Shown here: positions 1 to 6,925 of the stretch, piece after piece
Layout: each line of letters opens with the position of its first letter
Numbering within the stretch: position 1 is the first letter of the stretch
Source: Pseudomonas oryzihabitans
Lineage (GTDB): Bacteria > Pseudomonadota > Gammaproteobacteria > Pseudomonadales > Pseudomonadaceae
DNA length: 38,481 bases
Reading direction: 5' to 3'
Assembly (NCBI RefSeq): GCF_007665395.1
Contig: NZ_VDND01000019.1
Span: 1 to 38,481 of the forward strand
Notes under the pieces: model-generated
Databases searched by the model: none
The model's input: the letters and a program-made list of their open reading frames with translations, nothing else
Told to the model about the DNA's origin: nothing
Program-made: the position numbers and the translations under genes

Positions 1-537
1 CAGGCGACCGGGGTGCTGGCGCAGGATCTCCATGGCCACGGTGCCCTGGCCGGCGATGACGTCTGGGTCGTCATAGGGCGGCACGAAGGTGTAGCCCTGC
101 TCCTTGACCAGGCGCAGCGCCTCGGCCAAGGCATCGGGGAAGGCATCGCCGTGCAGCACCACCTCGCCACCGCGGGACTGCACGCCGATGACCTTGAGCT
201 CGGGGGTGGTACGAGGCATCACGATGATCGCCCGCACGTCCAGCTCGCGAGCGGCCAGGGCCAGGCCCTGGGCGTGGTTGCCGGCGCTGGCGGCGATCAC
301 CCCGCGGGCCTTTTCCTCGGTCGAGAGGCTGGCCAGCTTGGTATAGGCACCGCGGATCTTGAAAGAGAACACCGGCTGCAGGTCTTCGCGCTTGAGCAGC
401 ACCTGGCAGCCCAGCCGCTCGGACAGCGCCCGCGCCGGTTGCAGAGGCGTTTCGATCGCCACGTCGTAGACGGGGGCCTCGAGGGTCTTGCGGGCATACC
501 GCTGCAAGAGGTCGGTGGCGGGTTCCTGGGCGGTCAT
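1..537 (-). CDS. ilvA: Biosynthetic L-threonine dehydratase (deaminase), C-terminus cut by window edge
   Basis: PLP enzyme that deaminates threonine to 2-oxobutanoate, the first committed step of isoleucine synthesis in the cytoplasm. 179 codons are visible, covering most of the catalytic fold type II domain. The PLP-lysine motif SFKIRGA is present (Lys60), as is the phosphate-binding SAGNHAQG loop (residues 84-91). The regulatory ACT-like domains that bind isoleucine in the full-length enzyme would lie beyond the window, so I cannot tell whether this is the long biosynthetic form. The leader region, rich in Ile/Thr codons, argues that it is. ATG start with AGGAG seven bases upstream. Divergent from xseB. 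Confidence 0.95.
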   Translation of the reverse strand, partial: MTAQEPATDLLQRYARKTLEAPVYDVAIETPLQPARALSERLGCQVLLKREDLQPVFSFKIRGAYTKLASLSTEEKARGVIAASAGNHAQGLALAARELDVRAIIVMPRTTPELKVIGVQSRGGEVVLHGDAFPDALAEALRLVKEQGYTFVPPYDDPDVIAGQGTVAMEILRQHPGRL

Positions 538-543
538 GGTGGG

Positions 544-573
544 CTCCTGGGGTGTTTCGTCGGGGCCCAGGAG
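544..573 (-). promoter_or_regulatory. Hairpin sequestering the ilvA Shine-Dalgarno
   Basis: In the mRNA sense, CTCCTGGG (573-566) can pair perfectly with CCCAGGAG (551-544) across a 14-nt loop. The second arm contains the AGGAG ribosome-binding site of ilvA. The first arm begins in the tail of the terminator hairpin just upstream. Pairing is seen in the sequence; a role in translation control is inference. Confidence 0.5.
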
Positions 574-584
574 TCAGAAAGTAC

Positions 585-607
585 AAACCCGCCTCTTGGG
601 CGGGTTT
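585..607 (-). terminator. Attenuator terminator of the ilvA leader
   Basis: Stem AAACCCGCC/GGCGGGTTT (9 bp) with a 5-nt loop, followed in the transcript by GTACTTTCTGACT, a moderately U-rich tail. It lies after the leader peptide stop and before ilvA. Its 5' arm (CCCGCC) is also complementary to GGCGGG just after the leader stop codon, giving a competing antiterminator. Confidence 0.7.
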
Positions 608-628
608 GGTTGCGCAGCTAACGCTGTC

Positions 629-648
629 CCGCCATCAGGTAATGGCGG
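629..648 (-). promoter_or_regulatory. Attenuator pause hairpin (segments 1:2)
   Basis: CCGCCAT (648-642) pairs with ATGGCGG (635-629) around a 6-nt loop containing the end of the leader ORF. Segment 1 lies inside the Ala-Ile codons of the leader peptide, so a ribosome stalled on the Ile/Thr codons would cover it and free segment 2. Segment 2 (GGCGGG) could then pair with the terminator arm CCCGCC (604-599). This is the classical 1:2 / 2:3 / 3:4 arrangement of his and thr attenuators. Confidence 0.65.
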
Positions 649-685
649 TAATAATGCGGGGGCGTTGGTGGCTGCGCGTATTCAT
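635..685 (-). CDS. Putative ilvA leader peptide (16 aa, Ile/Thr rich)
   Basis: ATG to TGA, 16 residues, ending in R-I-I-T-A-I-T: three Ile and two Thr in the last six codons, with a further Thr near the start. It lies between a sigma-70-like promoter and a terminator hairpin upstream of threonine deaminase. Codon content matches the pathway (Thr substrate, Ile end product). No strong Shine-Dalgarno precedes the ATG, and the predicted transcription start falls within a base or two of it, so translation may be leaderless. Known leader peptides (ThrL, IlvL, HisL) have this logic. I do not recall this exact peptide. Confidence 0.65.
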   Translation of the reverse strand: MNTRSHQRPRIITAIT

Positions 686-692
686 GACCGCT

Positions 693-722
693 ACCCTAGA
701 GCCTGCCTGGGCACGGCGTCAA
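693..722 (-). promoter_or_regulatory. Putative ilvA promoter
   Basis: -35 TTGACG (722-717) and -10 TAGGGT (698-693) with an 18-bp spacer. The -10 has only 3 of 6 consensus bases but keeps the conserved first TA and last T. The start point would be near 686, next to the leader peptide ATG at 685. Confidence 0.45.
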
Positions 723-800
723 GCGGCGCCGATGGCTGTGGCACAATGGCCGACCTGTTGCTACCTTCCGGCGATCCGATCGCCTCTGCCGAGAATCCCG

Positions 801-1043
801 ATGGCCCGCAAGAAAGCTCCCGACTTCGAACAATCCCTGGCCGAGTTGCAGACCCTGGTGGAACGCCTGGAAAGCGGCGAGCTGTCCCTGGAGGACTCCC
901 TCGGCGCCTTCGAGCAGGGCATCCGCCTGACCCGCGAATGCCAGGGCGCCCTGGCCCAGGCCGAGCAGAAGGTGCAGATCCTGCTGGAAAAGGATGGCGA
1001 ACTCAGCGCCGCGCCCTTCGCCCCGCTCGGGGACGACGCATGA
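801..1043 (+). CDS. xseB: Exodeoxyribonuclease VII small subunit
   Basis: Small subunit of the ExoVII single-strand-specific nuclease. Several XseB copies coat the coiled-coil of one XseA and are needed for activity. 80 aa, normal size; the helical signature (FEQSLAELQTLVERLESGELSLE) matches the family. First gene of xseB-ispA-dxs, the usual order in Pseudomonas and enterics. Its TGA overlaps the ispA ATG (ATGA), which suggests translational coupling. Divergent from ilvA with about 115 bp between this start and the ilvA leader ORF. The ribosome-binding site is weak (GAGA). No convincing promoter seen upstream, only CACAAT near 742 with a poor -35. Confidence 0.93.
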   Translation: MARKKAPDFEQSLAELQTLVERLESGELSLEDSLGAFEQGIRLTRECQGALAQAEQKVQILLEKDGELSAAPFAPLGDDA

Positions 1044-1918
1044 TCGAGGCTTACCAGCAACGCTGCCAGACCCGCGTCGACACCGCCCTCGCCCCGCTCT
1101 TCACCGCCCCCCGCGCCGAACTCGCCCGGCTCTATGCCGCCATGGCCTACAGCGTCATGGGCGGTGGCAAGCGGGTCCGGCCGCTGCTGGTCTACGCCGC
1201 CTGCGAAGCCCTGGGCGGCGATCCGGCGCGCGCCGACCAGGCCGCCTGCGCGGTGGAGCTGATCCATGCCTATTCCCTGGTCCACGACGACCTGCCGGCC
1301 ATGGACGACGACGACCTGCGCCGCGGCCGGCCCACCACCCACAAGGCCTATGACGAAGCCTGCGCCATCCTCGCCGGCGACGGCCTGCAGACGCTGGCCT
1401 TCGAGACCCTGTTGAGCGCGCCCCAGAACGCCGCCGTGCGCCTGGAGATGGTCGCGGTGCTGGCCCGCGCCAGCGGTCCAGCTGGCATGGTCGGCGGCCA
1501 GGCCATCGACCTGGAGTCGGTCGGCCGGCGTATCGACCAGCCGGCGCTGGAAACCATGCACCTGCACAAGACCGGCGCCCTGATCGCCGCCAGCGTGCAA
1601 CTCGGCGCCCTGGCCAGCGACGCCGCCGGCAGCGCCGAGCGCGACGCCCTGGCCCGCTACGCCGAGGCCATCGGCCTGGCCTTCCAGGTCTGGGACGATG
1701 TGCTCGACATCGAGAGCGATACACAGACCCTCGGCAAGCGCCAGGGCGCCGACCTCGCCCGCGACAAACCGACCTACCCGGCACTGCTCGGCCTGGACGC
1801 GGCCAAGGCCTACGCCCTGGAACTGCGCGACACCGCCCTGGCCGCCCTCGCGCCCCTCGGCGAGCCGGCCGAACCCCTGCGCGCCCTGGCACGCTACATC
1901 GTGGCGCGACGCAGCTAG
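1040..1918 (+). CDS. ispA: (2E,6E)-farnesyl diphosphate synthase
   Basis: Condenses IPP with DMAPP and then GPP to give farnesyl diphosphate, precursor of ubiquinone side chains and undecaprenyl phosphate. 292 aa. Substrate-binding GGGKRVRP at 41-48. The first Asp-rich motif is DDLPAMD (83-89), followed by DDD and RRG. KTG lies at 177-179 and the second Asp-rich motif DDVLD at 219-223, both aspartate clusters that bind Mg-diphosphate. Start overlaps the xseB stop by 4 bp. Sits directly before dxs, which supplies the same pathway from pyruvate and glyceraldehyde 3-phosphate. Confidence 0.96.
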   Translation: MIEAYQQRCQTRVDTALAPLFTAPRAELARLYAAMAYSVMGGGKRVRPLLVYAACEALGGDPARADQAACAVELIHAYSLVHDDLPAMDDDDLRRGRPTTHKAYDEACAILAGDGLQTLAFETLLSAPQNAAVRLEMVAVLARASGPAGMVGGQAIDLESVGRRIDQPALETMHLHKTGALIAASVQLGALASDAAGSAERDALARYAEAIGLAFQVWDDVLDIESDTQTLGKRQGADLARDKPTYPALLGLDAAKAYALELRDTALAALAPLGEPAEPLRALARYIVARRS

Positions 1919-2006
1919 CCCCCGCCCGCGGAAAAACTCGTGACCCGGGCCGCATTTGCCCTCGGGTCCGTTGTCACAGGGGCATAACAAGACGCCCTGT
2001 CCGCTG

Positions 2007-2036
2007 TTGGGATGCCACGCGGGCATCGGGTAAACT
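2007..2036 (+). promoter_or_regulatory. Possible internal promoter before dxs
   Basis: TTGGGA (2007-2012), 18-bp spacer, TAAACT (2031-2036); 4/6 matches for each box. The spacer carries a 6-bp hairpin GATGCC/GGCATC (2011-2027). The 149-bp ispA-dxs gap leaves room for a promoter, but the boxes are only moderate. Confidence 0.3.
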
Positions 2037-2067
2037 GCCTAATTCTCTGCGCAAAGTGATCAGCCAG

Positions 2068-4005
2068 ATGCCCAAGACGTTTCACGAGATTCCCCGCCAG
2101 CGTCCCGCGACGCCCCTGCTCGACCGCATCGACTCGCCGGTCCAGCTGCGCCAGCTCGGTGATGCCGAGCTGGAAGCCGTCGCCGACGAACTGCGCGCCT
2201 TTCTCCTGTGGACCGTTGGCCAGACCGGCGGTCACTTCGGCGCCGGCCTCGGCGTCATCGAACTGACCGTGGCCCTGCACTACGTCTTCAATACCCCGGA
2301 AGACCGGCTGGTGTGGGACGTCGGCCACCAGGCCTATCCGCACAAGATCCTCACCGGTCGCCGCGAAGGCATGGCCAGCCTGCGCCAGAAGGACGGCCTG
2401 GCCGCCTTCCCGCGGCGCAGCGAGAGCGAGTACGACACCTTTGGCGTCGGTCACTCCAGCACCTCCATCGGCGCCGCCCTCGGCATGGCCATCGCCGCCC
2501 AGCTGCAGGGTCTCGAGCGCAAGTCGGTGGCGGTGATCGGCGACGGCGCCCTGACCGCGGGCATGGCCTTCGAGGCGCTCAACCACGCCTCGGACACCGG
2601 TGCCAACATGCTGGTGGTGCTCAACGACAACGACATGTCCATCTCGCGCAATGTTGGGGGCCTGTCCAACTACCTGGCGCGGCTGCTCTCCAGCCGCACC
2701 TACCAGCACCTGCGCGAGAACGGCAAGAAGGCCCTGTCCAAGTTGCCCGGGGCCTGGGAAATCGCCCGCCGTACCGAAGAAGCCGCCAAGGGCATGCTGG
2801 TGCCCGGCACCCTGTTCGAGGAGCTGGGCTGGAACTACATCGGCCCCATCGACGGGCACGACCTGCCAACCCTGGTCAGCACCCTGAGCAACCTGCGCGA
2901 CGCCAAGGGTCCGCAGTTCCTCCATGTGATCACCCGCAAGGGCAAGGGCCTGTCCATCGCCGAGGCCGATCCCATCGGCTACCACGCCATCACCAAGCTG
3001 GAACCGCTGGACGCCAAGCCCAAGCGCCCGGGCGCGCCCAAGTACTCCAATATCTTCGGTGACTGGCTGTGCGACATGGCCGCCGCCGATGCCAAGCTGG
3101 TGGGCATCACCCCGGCGATGAAGGAAGGCTCCGACCTGATCCGCTTCGCCGAGCGCTATCCCGAGCGCTACTTCGACGTGGCCATCGCCGAACAGCATGC
3201 GGTGACCCTGGCCGCCGGCCTGGCCTGCGACGGCATGAAGCCGGTGGTGGCCATCTATTCCACCTTCCTGCAGCGCGGCTACGACCAGCTGATCCACGAC
3301 GTGGCGGTGCAGAACCTCGATGTGCTGTTCGCCATCGACCGCGCCGGCCTGGTCGGCGAAGACGGTCCGACCCACGCCGGCAGTTTCGACCTGTCCTACC
3401 TGCGCTGCATCCCCGGCATGGTGATCATGGCGCCCAGCGACGAGAACGAGCTGCGCCGCCTGCTCACCACCGGCTATCGTCACCAGGGCCCGGCCGCGGT
3501 GCGCTATCCCCGCGGCAGCGGCCCCAATGCCGCCCTCGATCCCGGCCTGGAGCCCCTGCCCATCGGCCAGGGCGTGGTGCGTCGCCAGAGCAGCCTGAAG
3601 AACGGCCCCAGGGTCGGCTTCCTGGTGTTCGGCGTGCAGTTGACCGAGGCTCTGCAGGTCGCCGAGCGGCTGGACGCCAGCGTCGCCGACATGAGATTCG
3701 TCAAGCCGCTGGACGAGGCGCTGATCCGCCAGTTCGCCGCCGACCACGACCTGCTGGTCACCGTCGAGGAGAACAGCGTCATGGGCGGCGCCGGCAGTGC
3801 GGTCAACGAATTCCTGCAGGCCAACGCCCTGGTCCAGCCGGTGCTCAACCTGGGCCTGCCGGACAGCTACATTGAACATGCCAAGCCGGCCGAGATGCTC
3901 GCCGAGTGCGGCCTGGACGTCGCCGGTATCGAGCGGGCGGTGCGGGCACGCCTAGCGCTGGCCGACCTGGCGACGTCATCCGCCGGGCTGCGCAAGGAAG
4001 CCTGA
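2068..4005 (+). CDS. dxs: 1-deoxy-D-xylulose-5-phosphate synthase
   Basis: Thiamine-diphosphate enzyme joining pyruvate and D-glyceraldehyde 3-phosphate, the first and rate-limiting step of the MEP isoprenoid pathway; DXP also feeds thiamine and pyridoxal synthesis. 645 aa from the ATG giving MPKTFHEIPRQRP, which matches Pseudomonas Dxs N-termini; an in-frame GTG lies four codons upstream (2056). ThDP motif GDG (158-160) through NDND (186-189); catalytic Glu375 in AIAEQHA; transketolase pyrimidine and C-terminal domains follow. Last gene of the plus-strand run, ending at a strong palindromic terminator shared with the convergent ribA. Confidence 0.97.
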   Translation: MPKTFHEIPRQRPATPLLDRIDSPVQLRQLGDAELEAVADELRAFLLWTVGQTGGHFGAGLGVIELTVALHYVFNTPEDRLVWDVGHQAYPHKILTGRREGMASLRQKDGLAAFPRRSESEYDTFGVGHSSTSIGAALGMAIAAQLQGLERKSVAVIGDGALTAGMAFEALNHASDTGANMLVVLNDNDMSISRNVGGLSNYLARLLSSRTYQHLRENGKKALSKLPGAWEIARRTEEAAKGMLVPGTLFEELGWNYIGPIDGHDLPTLVSTLSNLRDAKGPQFLHVITRKGKGLSIAEADPIGYHAITKLEPLDAKPKRPGAPKYSNIFGDWLCDMAAADAKLVGITPAMKEGSDLIRFAERYPERYFDVAIAEQHAVTLAAGLACDGMKPVVAIYSTFLQRGYDQLIHDVAVQNLDVLFAIDRAGLVGEDGPTHAGSFDLSYLRCIPGMVIMAPSDENELRRLLTTGYRHQGPAAVRYPRGSGPNAALDPGLEPLPIGQGVVRRQSSLKNGPRVGFLVFGVQLTEALQVAERLDASVADMRFVKPLDEALIRQFAADHDLLVTVEENSVMGGAGSAVNEFLQANALVQPVLNLGLPDSYIEHAKPAEMLAECGLDVAGIERAVRARLALADLATSSAGLRKEA

Positions 4006-4028
4006 GCGCGACCCGTTGCCGGTTAAGA

Positions 4029-4052
4029 AAAAGGCGCCCTAGGGCGCCTTTT
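4029..4052. terminator. Bidirectional terminator between dxs and ribA
   Basis: Perfect 24-bp palindrome AAAAGGCGCCCT/AGGGCGCCTTTT. A-tract and T-tract flank a GC-rich stem, so it can act for dxs (plus) and ribA (minus). The ribA stop codon (4039-4041) lies inside the stem. Confidence 0.9.
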
Positions 4053-4665
4053 CCGTGCTGTCTTCGTTCTGGTGCAGGTTGCCGAGCATGTGGCCGAGCT
4101 TGCCGGCCTTGGTCAGCAGATAGCGGCGGTTGTGCGGGTTGAGGCCTTCCTGCAGGGGTACCCGTTCGGCGACCGGGATCCCCAGCGCTTCGAGCGCCTT
4201 GACCTTGCGCGGGTTGTTGGTCATCAACCGCAGCGAGCTGACGCCCAGGTGTTCGAGCATCGGCTTGCACAGGGTATAGGTACGCTGGTCGGCCCCGAAG
4301 CCCAGGCGCTCGTTGGCTTCCACGGTATCGGCGCCGGCATCCTGCAACTCGTAGGCGCGGATCTTGTTCAGCAGGCCGATGCCCCGTCCTTCCTGGCGCA
4401 GGTAGAGCAGCACGCCGCGACCGGCCTCGGCGATGGCACGCAGCGCCGCTTCCAGCTGGAAGCCGCAGTCACATCTCAGGCTGAACAGGGCGTCGCCGGT
4501 CAGGCACTCGGAATGCAGCCGTCCCAGGACCGGCTCGCCGTCGGCCACGTCGCCGAAGGTCAGGGCGACATGCTCCTTGCCATCGGTCTCGTCGAGAAAA
4601 CCGTGCATGGTGAACAGGCCGAAGGGGGTGGGCAATTGGGAGGCGGCGACAAAGACGACGGACAC
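4039..4665 (-). CDS. ribA: GTP cyclohydrolase II
   Basis: Zn enzyme opening GTP to 2,5-diamino-6-ribosylamino-pyrimidinone 5'-phosphate, formate and diphosphate, the first step of riboflavin synthesis. 208 aa. Zinc cysteines C54, C65 and C67 in SECLTGDALFSLRCDCG; the catalytic loop RQEGRGIGL lies at 90-98. I chose the GTG start (VSVVFVAAS) because AGGAG lies 8-9 bases upstream and it matches Pseudomonas homologues; an in-frame upstream ATG at 4725 would add 20 unrelated residues. It stands apart from the other rib genes and matters because the RibBA gene at 8000-9088 appears to lack an active cyclohydrolase domain. Confidence 0.96.
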   Translation of the reverse strand: MSVVFVAASQLPTPFGLFTMHGFLDETDGKEHVALTFGDVADGEPVLGRLHSECLTGDALFSLRCDCGFQLEAALRAIAEAGRGVLLYLRQEGRGIGLLNKIRAYELQDAGADTVEANERLGFGADQRTYTLCKPMLEHLGVSSLRLMTNNPRKVKALEALGIPVAERVPLQEGLNPHNRRYLLTKAGKLGHMLGNLHQNEDSTEKAP

Positions 4666-4694
4666 CTGCGGGCTCCTGAGGGGGAAAGACGTAC

Positions 4695-4700
4695 ATTGTA
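4695..4700 (-). promoter_or_regulatory. Putative ribA -10 element
   Basis: TACAAT (4700-4695), 30 bp upstream of the ribA GTG. The -35 region (TGACGC, 18-bp spacer) is weak. The element sits between imperfect inverted repeats GGGGAAAAG and CTTTCCCC on the minus strand, which could be an operator or transcript hairpin. Confidence 0.35.
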
Positions 4701-4760
4701 ACCTTTTCCCCGGCTCCGGCGTCATCGCCAGGGGTTATGACGACGATACCAGGCGATCTA

Positions 4761-5393
4761 TCAACGCGCCTGGACGTAGAAGATGCCCTGGGCCTCGCGC
4801 CAGCCAACCCTGTTGAGAAAGCTCATGCCGAGCAGGCCCTGGCTGGGGTAGTTGCCCTCCAGCACCATGGCGTCCACCCCGACCACCTCGACGTCACCCA
4901 GGCGCACCTGCTTGAGCGTGGTGCGCCAGGCGCGGGCATGGCCGCTGGCGGTTTCAACCCAGCCCGGGGTGCCGTCGCGGTACGGGATGCCGAGCTGATC
5001 GGCCTGGGCCCCGCTCAGGGCGACGCTGGTGGCGCCGGTGTCCACCAGCAGCGATACCGGGCGGCCGTTGACGTTGGCGGTCACCTGGTAATGGCCGTTG
5101 TTGCTGCGCGGCACGCTGAATTCACGCCGCTGCGGCGCGGTGTAGCCGTCGCTGTACTCGCGGTCGAGGGTGAAGGTCTGGTTGCGGCCGTCGATGCGCA
5201 GCACCGCCTGCTGGGCATCGGCACTGACCACCTCGACCTCGTCCAGCCGCTGCCCGACCTTGAGCAGCTTGCGCTGGCCATTGACGTTGACCACCGCGGC
5301 GCCATTGAACAAGCCCACGACCCTGACCTGGGGCTGCGCCCAGGCGAGCGAACCGACGGCCAACAAGAGGCCGTACGCGCCCAGTTTTTTCAC
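4761..5393 (-). CDS. Secreted retropepsin-like aspartic protease (clan AA)
   Basis: 210 aa. Signal peptide (MKKLGAYGLLLAVGSLAWA, cleavage near residue 19). An N-terminal stretch (20-90) is probably a beta-rich domain, then a single retropepsin domain with LLVDTGATSVAL (DTG at 118-120) and a C-terminal LLGMSFLNRVGW block. Retropepsins act as dimers, so the single DTG implies homodimerisation. This matches the family annotated as TIGR02281/clan AA aspartic protease. GTG start with AAGGAG seven bases upstream. It lies 27 bp after pgpA on the same strand and probably ends that operon. Substrate unknown; location predicted periplasmic. Confidence 0.85.
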   Translation of the reverse strand: MKKLGAYGLLLAVGSLAWAQPQVRVVGLFNGAAVVNVNGQRKLLKVGQRLDEVEVVSADAQQAVLRIDGRNQTFTLDREYSDGYTAPQRREFSVPRSNNGHYQVTANVNGRPVSLLVDTGATSVALSGAQADQLGIPYRDGTPGWVETASGHARAWRTTLKQVRLGDVEVVGVDAMVLEGNYPSQGLLGMSFLNRVGWREAQGIFYVQAR

Positions 5394-5420
5394 TGCCCTG
5401 CTCCTTGGGCCTGTGTCTCG

Positions 5421-5930
5421 TCAGCCGACGAGATGACCCCAACCGATATGTAGTCCCTGGACCACCAGCCAGGCGATCATGCCGGCCAGTACATCGTCGA
5501 CCATGATGCCGACGCCGCCGCGGACATTGACATCCAGCCAGCGGATTGGCCAGGGCTTGCAGATGTCTAGCACGCGGAAAGCGACGAAACCCACCAACAG
5601 CCAGACCAACCCCGGTGGGGCCAGCCAGAAGGTGATCCAGATGCCGACCATCTCGTCCCAGACGATGCCCTCGTGATCATGCACCCCCAGCTCGCGGGCG
5701 ACCTTGCCGCACAGCCAGCAGCCGAACAGGGTCAGGATCACCAGCAGCAGCGGATAGCTCCAGCCGCTGAGCAGGTGCCACAGCGGCACGAAGGGCAAGG
5801 CGATCAGCGAGCCCCAGGTACCCGGGGCCTTGGGCAGGGTGCCGGAGCCCAGGCCGAAGGCCAGGAAGTGCCAGGGATCGCGCCAGACCGAAGGGGGGAC
5901 CGGCTGGGCGGGGGCTTGCTGTTCGCTCAA
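5421..5930 (-). CDS. pgpA: Phosphatidylglycerophosphatase A
   Basis: Inner-membrane phosphatase that dephosphorylates phosphatidylglycerophosphate to phosphatidylglycerol. 169 aa from a TTG start (LSEQQAPAQ) with GGAG eight bases upstream. The core GSGTLPKAPGTWGS and the motif VWDEMVG, with later IMVDDVLAG, are diagnostic acidic motifs of the family; about four hydrophobic segments. The reading frame stays open upstream into thiL, so the start is inferred from the SD and homologue length. 23 bp after thiL, a neighbour pair common in Proteobacteria. Confidence 0.93.
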   Translation of the reverse strand: MSEQQAPAQPVPPSVWRDPWHFLAFGLGSGTLPKAPGTWGSLIALPFVPLWHLLSGWSYPLLLVILTLFGCWLCGKVARELGVHDHEGIVWDEMVGIWITFWLAPPGLVWLLVGFVAFRVLDICKPWPIRWLDVNVRGGVGIMVDDVLAGMIAWLVVQGLHIGWGHLVG

Positions 5931-5953
5931 GGAAGGGACTCCGCGCCAGGGCG

Positions 5954-6910
5954 CTAGAAATGTTGGAAACCGGTCCGTGTCAGGGACAGGGGCTGGCCAT
6001 CCGCAGCCAGGAGGGTGACCCCGCTGCCCGCCTCGACCCGGCCGATCACCTGCGCCTGGGGCCAGGCGGCGGCCAGGGCCGGCGCCTGCGCGGGCGGCAG
6101 GGTGAAGACCAGCAGATAGTCGTCGCCGGCGCTCAGGGCCAGGCGCAGCACCTCGGCGGCGGGAAACAGCTCGGCCAGGGCCGGACTCACCGGCAGCCGC
6201 GTCGTCTCCAGCACCAGCCGCACGCCGGAGGCCGTGGCGATGTGGCCGCAGTCGGCCACCAGGCCGTCGGAAACGTCCTGGGCCGCCGTCGCCCGGCCGC
6301 GCAGCCAGAGACCGAGGTCGAATTGCGGCTGGGGCGCCCAGTAGCGCGCCAGCAGCTGCCGACTGGCAGCGCCATCCGCAGTGCGTTGGCCGAGGACGAA
6401 GGGCAAGGCCCCGCCGGCTTCGCCCGGCGCGCCACCTAGGCACAGCAGGTCGCCCGGCCGGGCGCCACTGCGCAGCAGCGCCTGTCCGCTTGGCACCCGG
6501 CCGAAGACCGTGAGGGTGAGGGACAGCGGCCCGCGGGTGGTATCGCCCCCGACCAGGCGCAGGTCGCACTGCTCGGCCATGGCGCCGAGCCCTCTGGCCA
6601 GGGCTTCCAGCCAGGCCGGTTCCACGACCGGCAGCGTCAGCGCCAGGGTGAAGCCCAGGGGCGCGGCGCCCATGGCGGCCAGGTCGCTGGCGCTCACCGC
6701 CAGGGCGCGCTGGCCGAGGCCGAAGGCATCCGGGCAGGGATCGGGAAAGTGCACCCCGGCGGTCAGGGTATCGGTGGATACCGCCAACTGCTCGCCGGGT
6801 GCCAGTGCCAGCAGGGCGCAGTCGTCACCGATACCCAGGGCCACGCCGGGACCGCCACGGGCACAGGGCGCCGTGGCGAAATAACGACGGATGAGTTCGA
6901 ATTCACCCAT
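5954..6910 (-). CDS. thiL: Thiamine-monophosphate kinase
   Basis: ATP-dependent phosphorylation of thiamine monophosphate to the cofactor thiamine diphosphate. 318 aa, PurM-like two-domain fold. GIGDDCA (26-32) and STDTLTAGVHF (45-55) are the Mg/ATP-binding motifs; VGGDTTRG and QDVSDGL follow as expected. ATG start; 15 bp after the nusB stop, so co-transcribed. ThDP made here is the cofactor of Dxs encoded nearby, though that is only a metabolic link. Confidence 0.96.
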   Translation of the reverse strand: MGEFELIRRYFATAPCARGGPGVALGIGDDCALLALAPGEQLAVSTDTLTAGVHFPDPCPDAFGLGQRALAVSASDLAAMGAAPLGFTLALTLPVVEPAWLEALARGLGAMAEQCDLRLVGGDTTRGPLSLTLTVFGRVPSGQALLRSGARPGDLLCLGGAPGEAGGALPFVLGQRTADGAASRQLLARYWAPQPQFDLGLWLRGRATAAQDVSDGLVADCGHIATASGVRLVLETTRLPVSPALAELFPAAEVLRLALSAGDDYLLVFTLPPAQAPALAAAWPQAQVIGRVEAGSGVTLLAADGQPLSLTRTGFQHF

Positions 6911-6925
6911 GCCGGCGCGCGCGAC

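Noticed and set aside
1..537. Truncated ilvA pseudogene
   Set aside because: The gene simply runs off the left edge of the window; visible motifs are intact.
488..1918. Extended 476-codon frame joining the ilvA upstream region to ispA
   Set aside because: The extra N-terminal sequence overlaps the ilvA start, the attenuator and xseB. The ispA ATG at 1040 with ATGA overlap fits family length.
1915..3879. A 654-codon open frame antisense to dxs
   Set aside because: Composition is the mirror of a high-GC coding strand (Gly/Val/Gln/His rich, no family features), while the plus frame is unmistakably Dxs.
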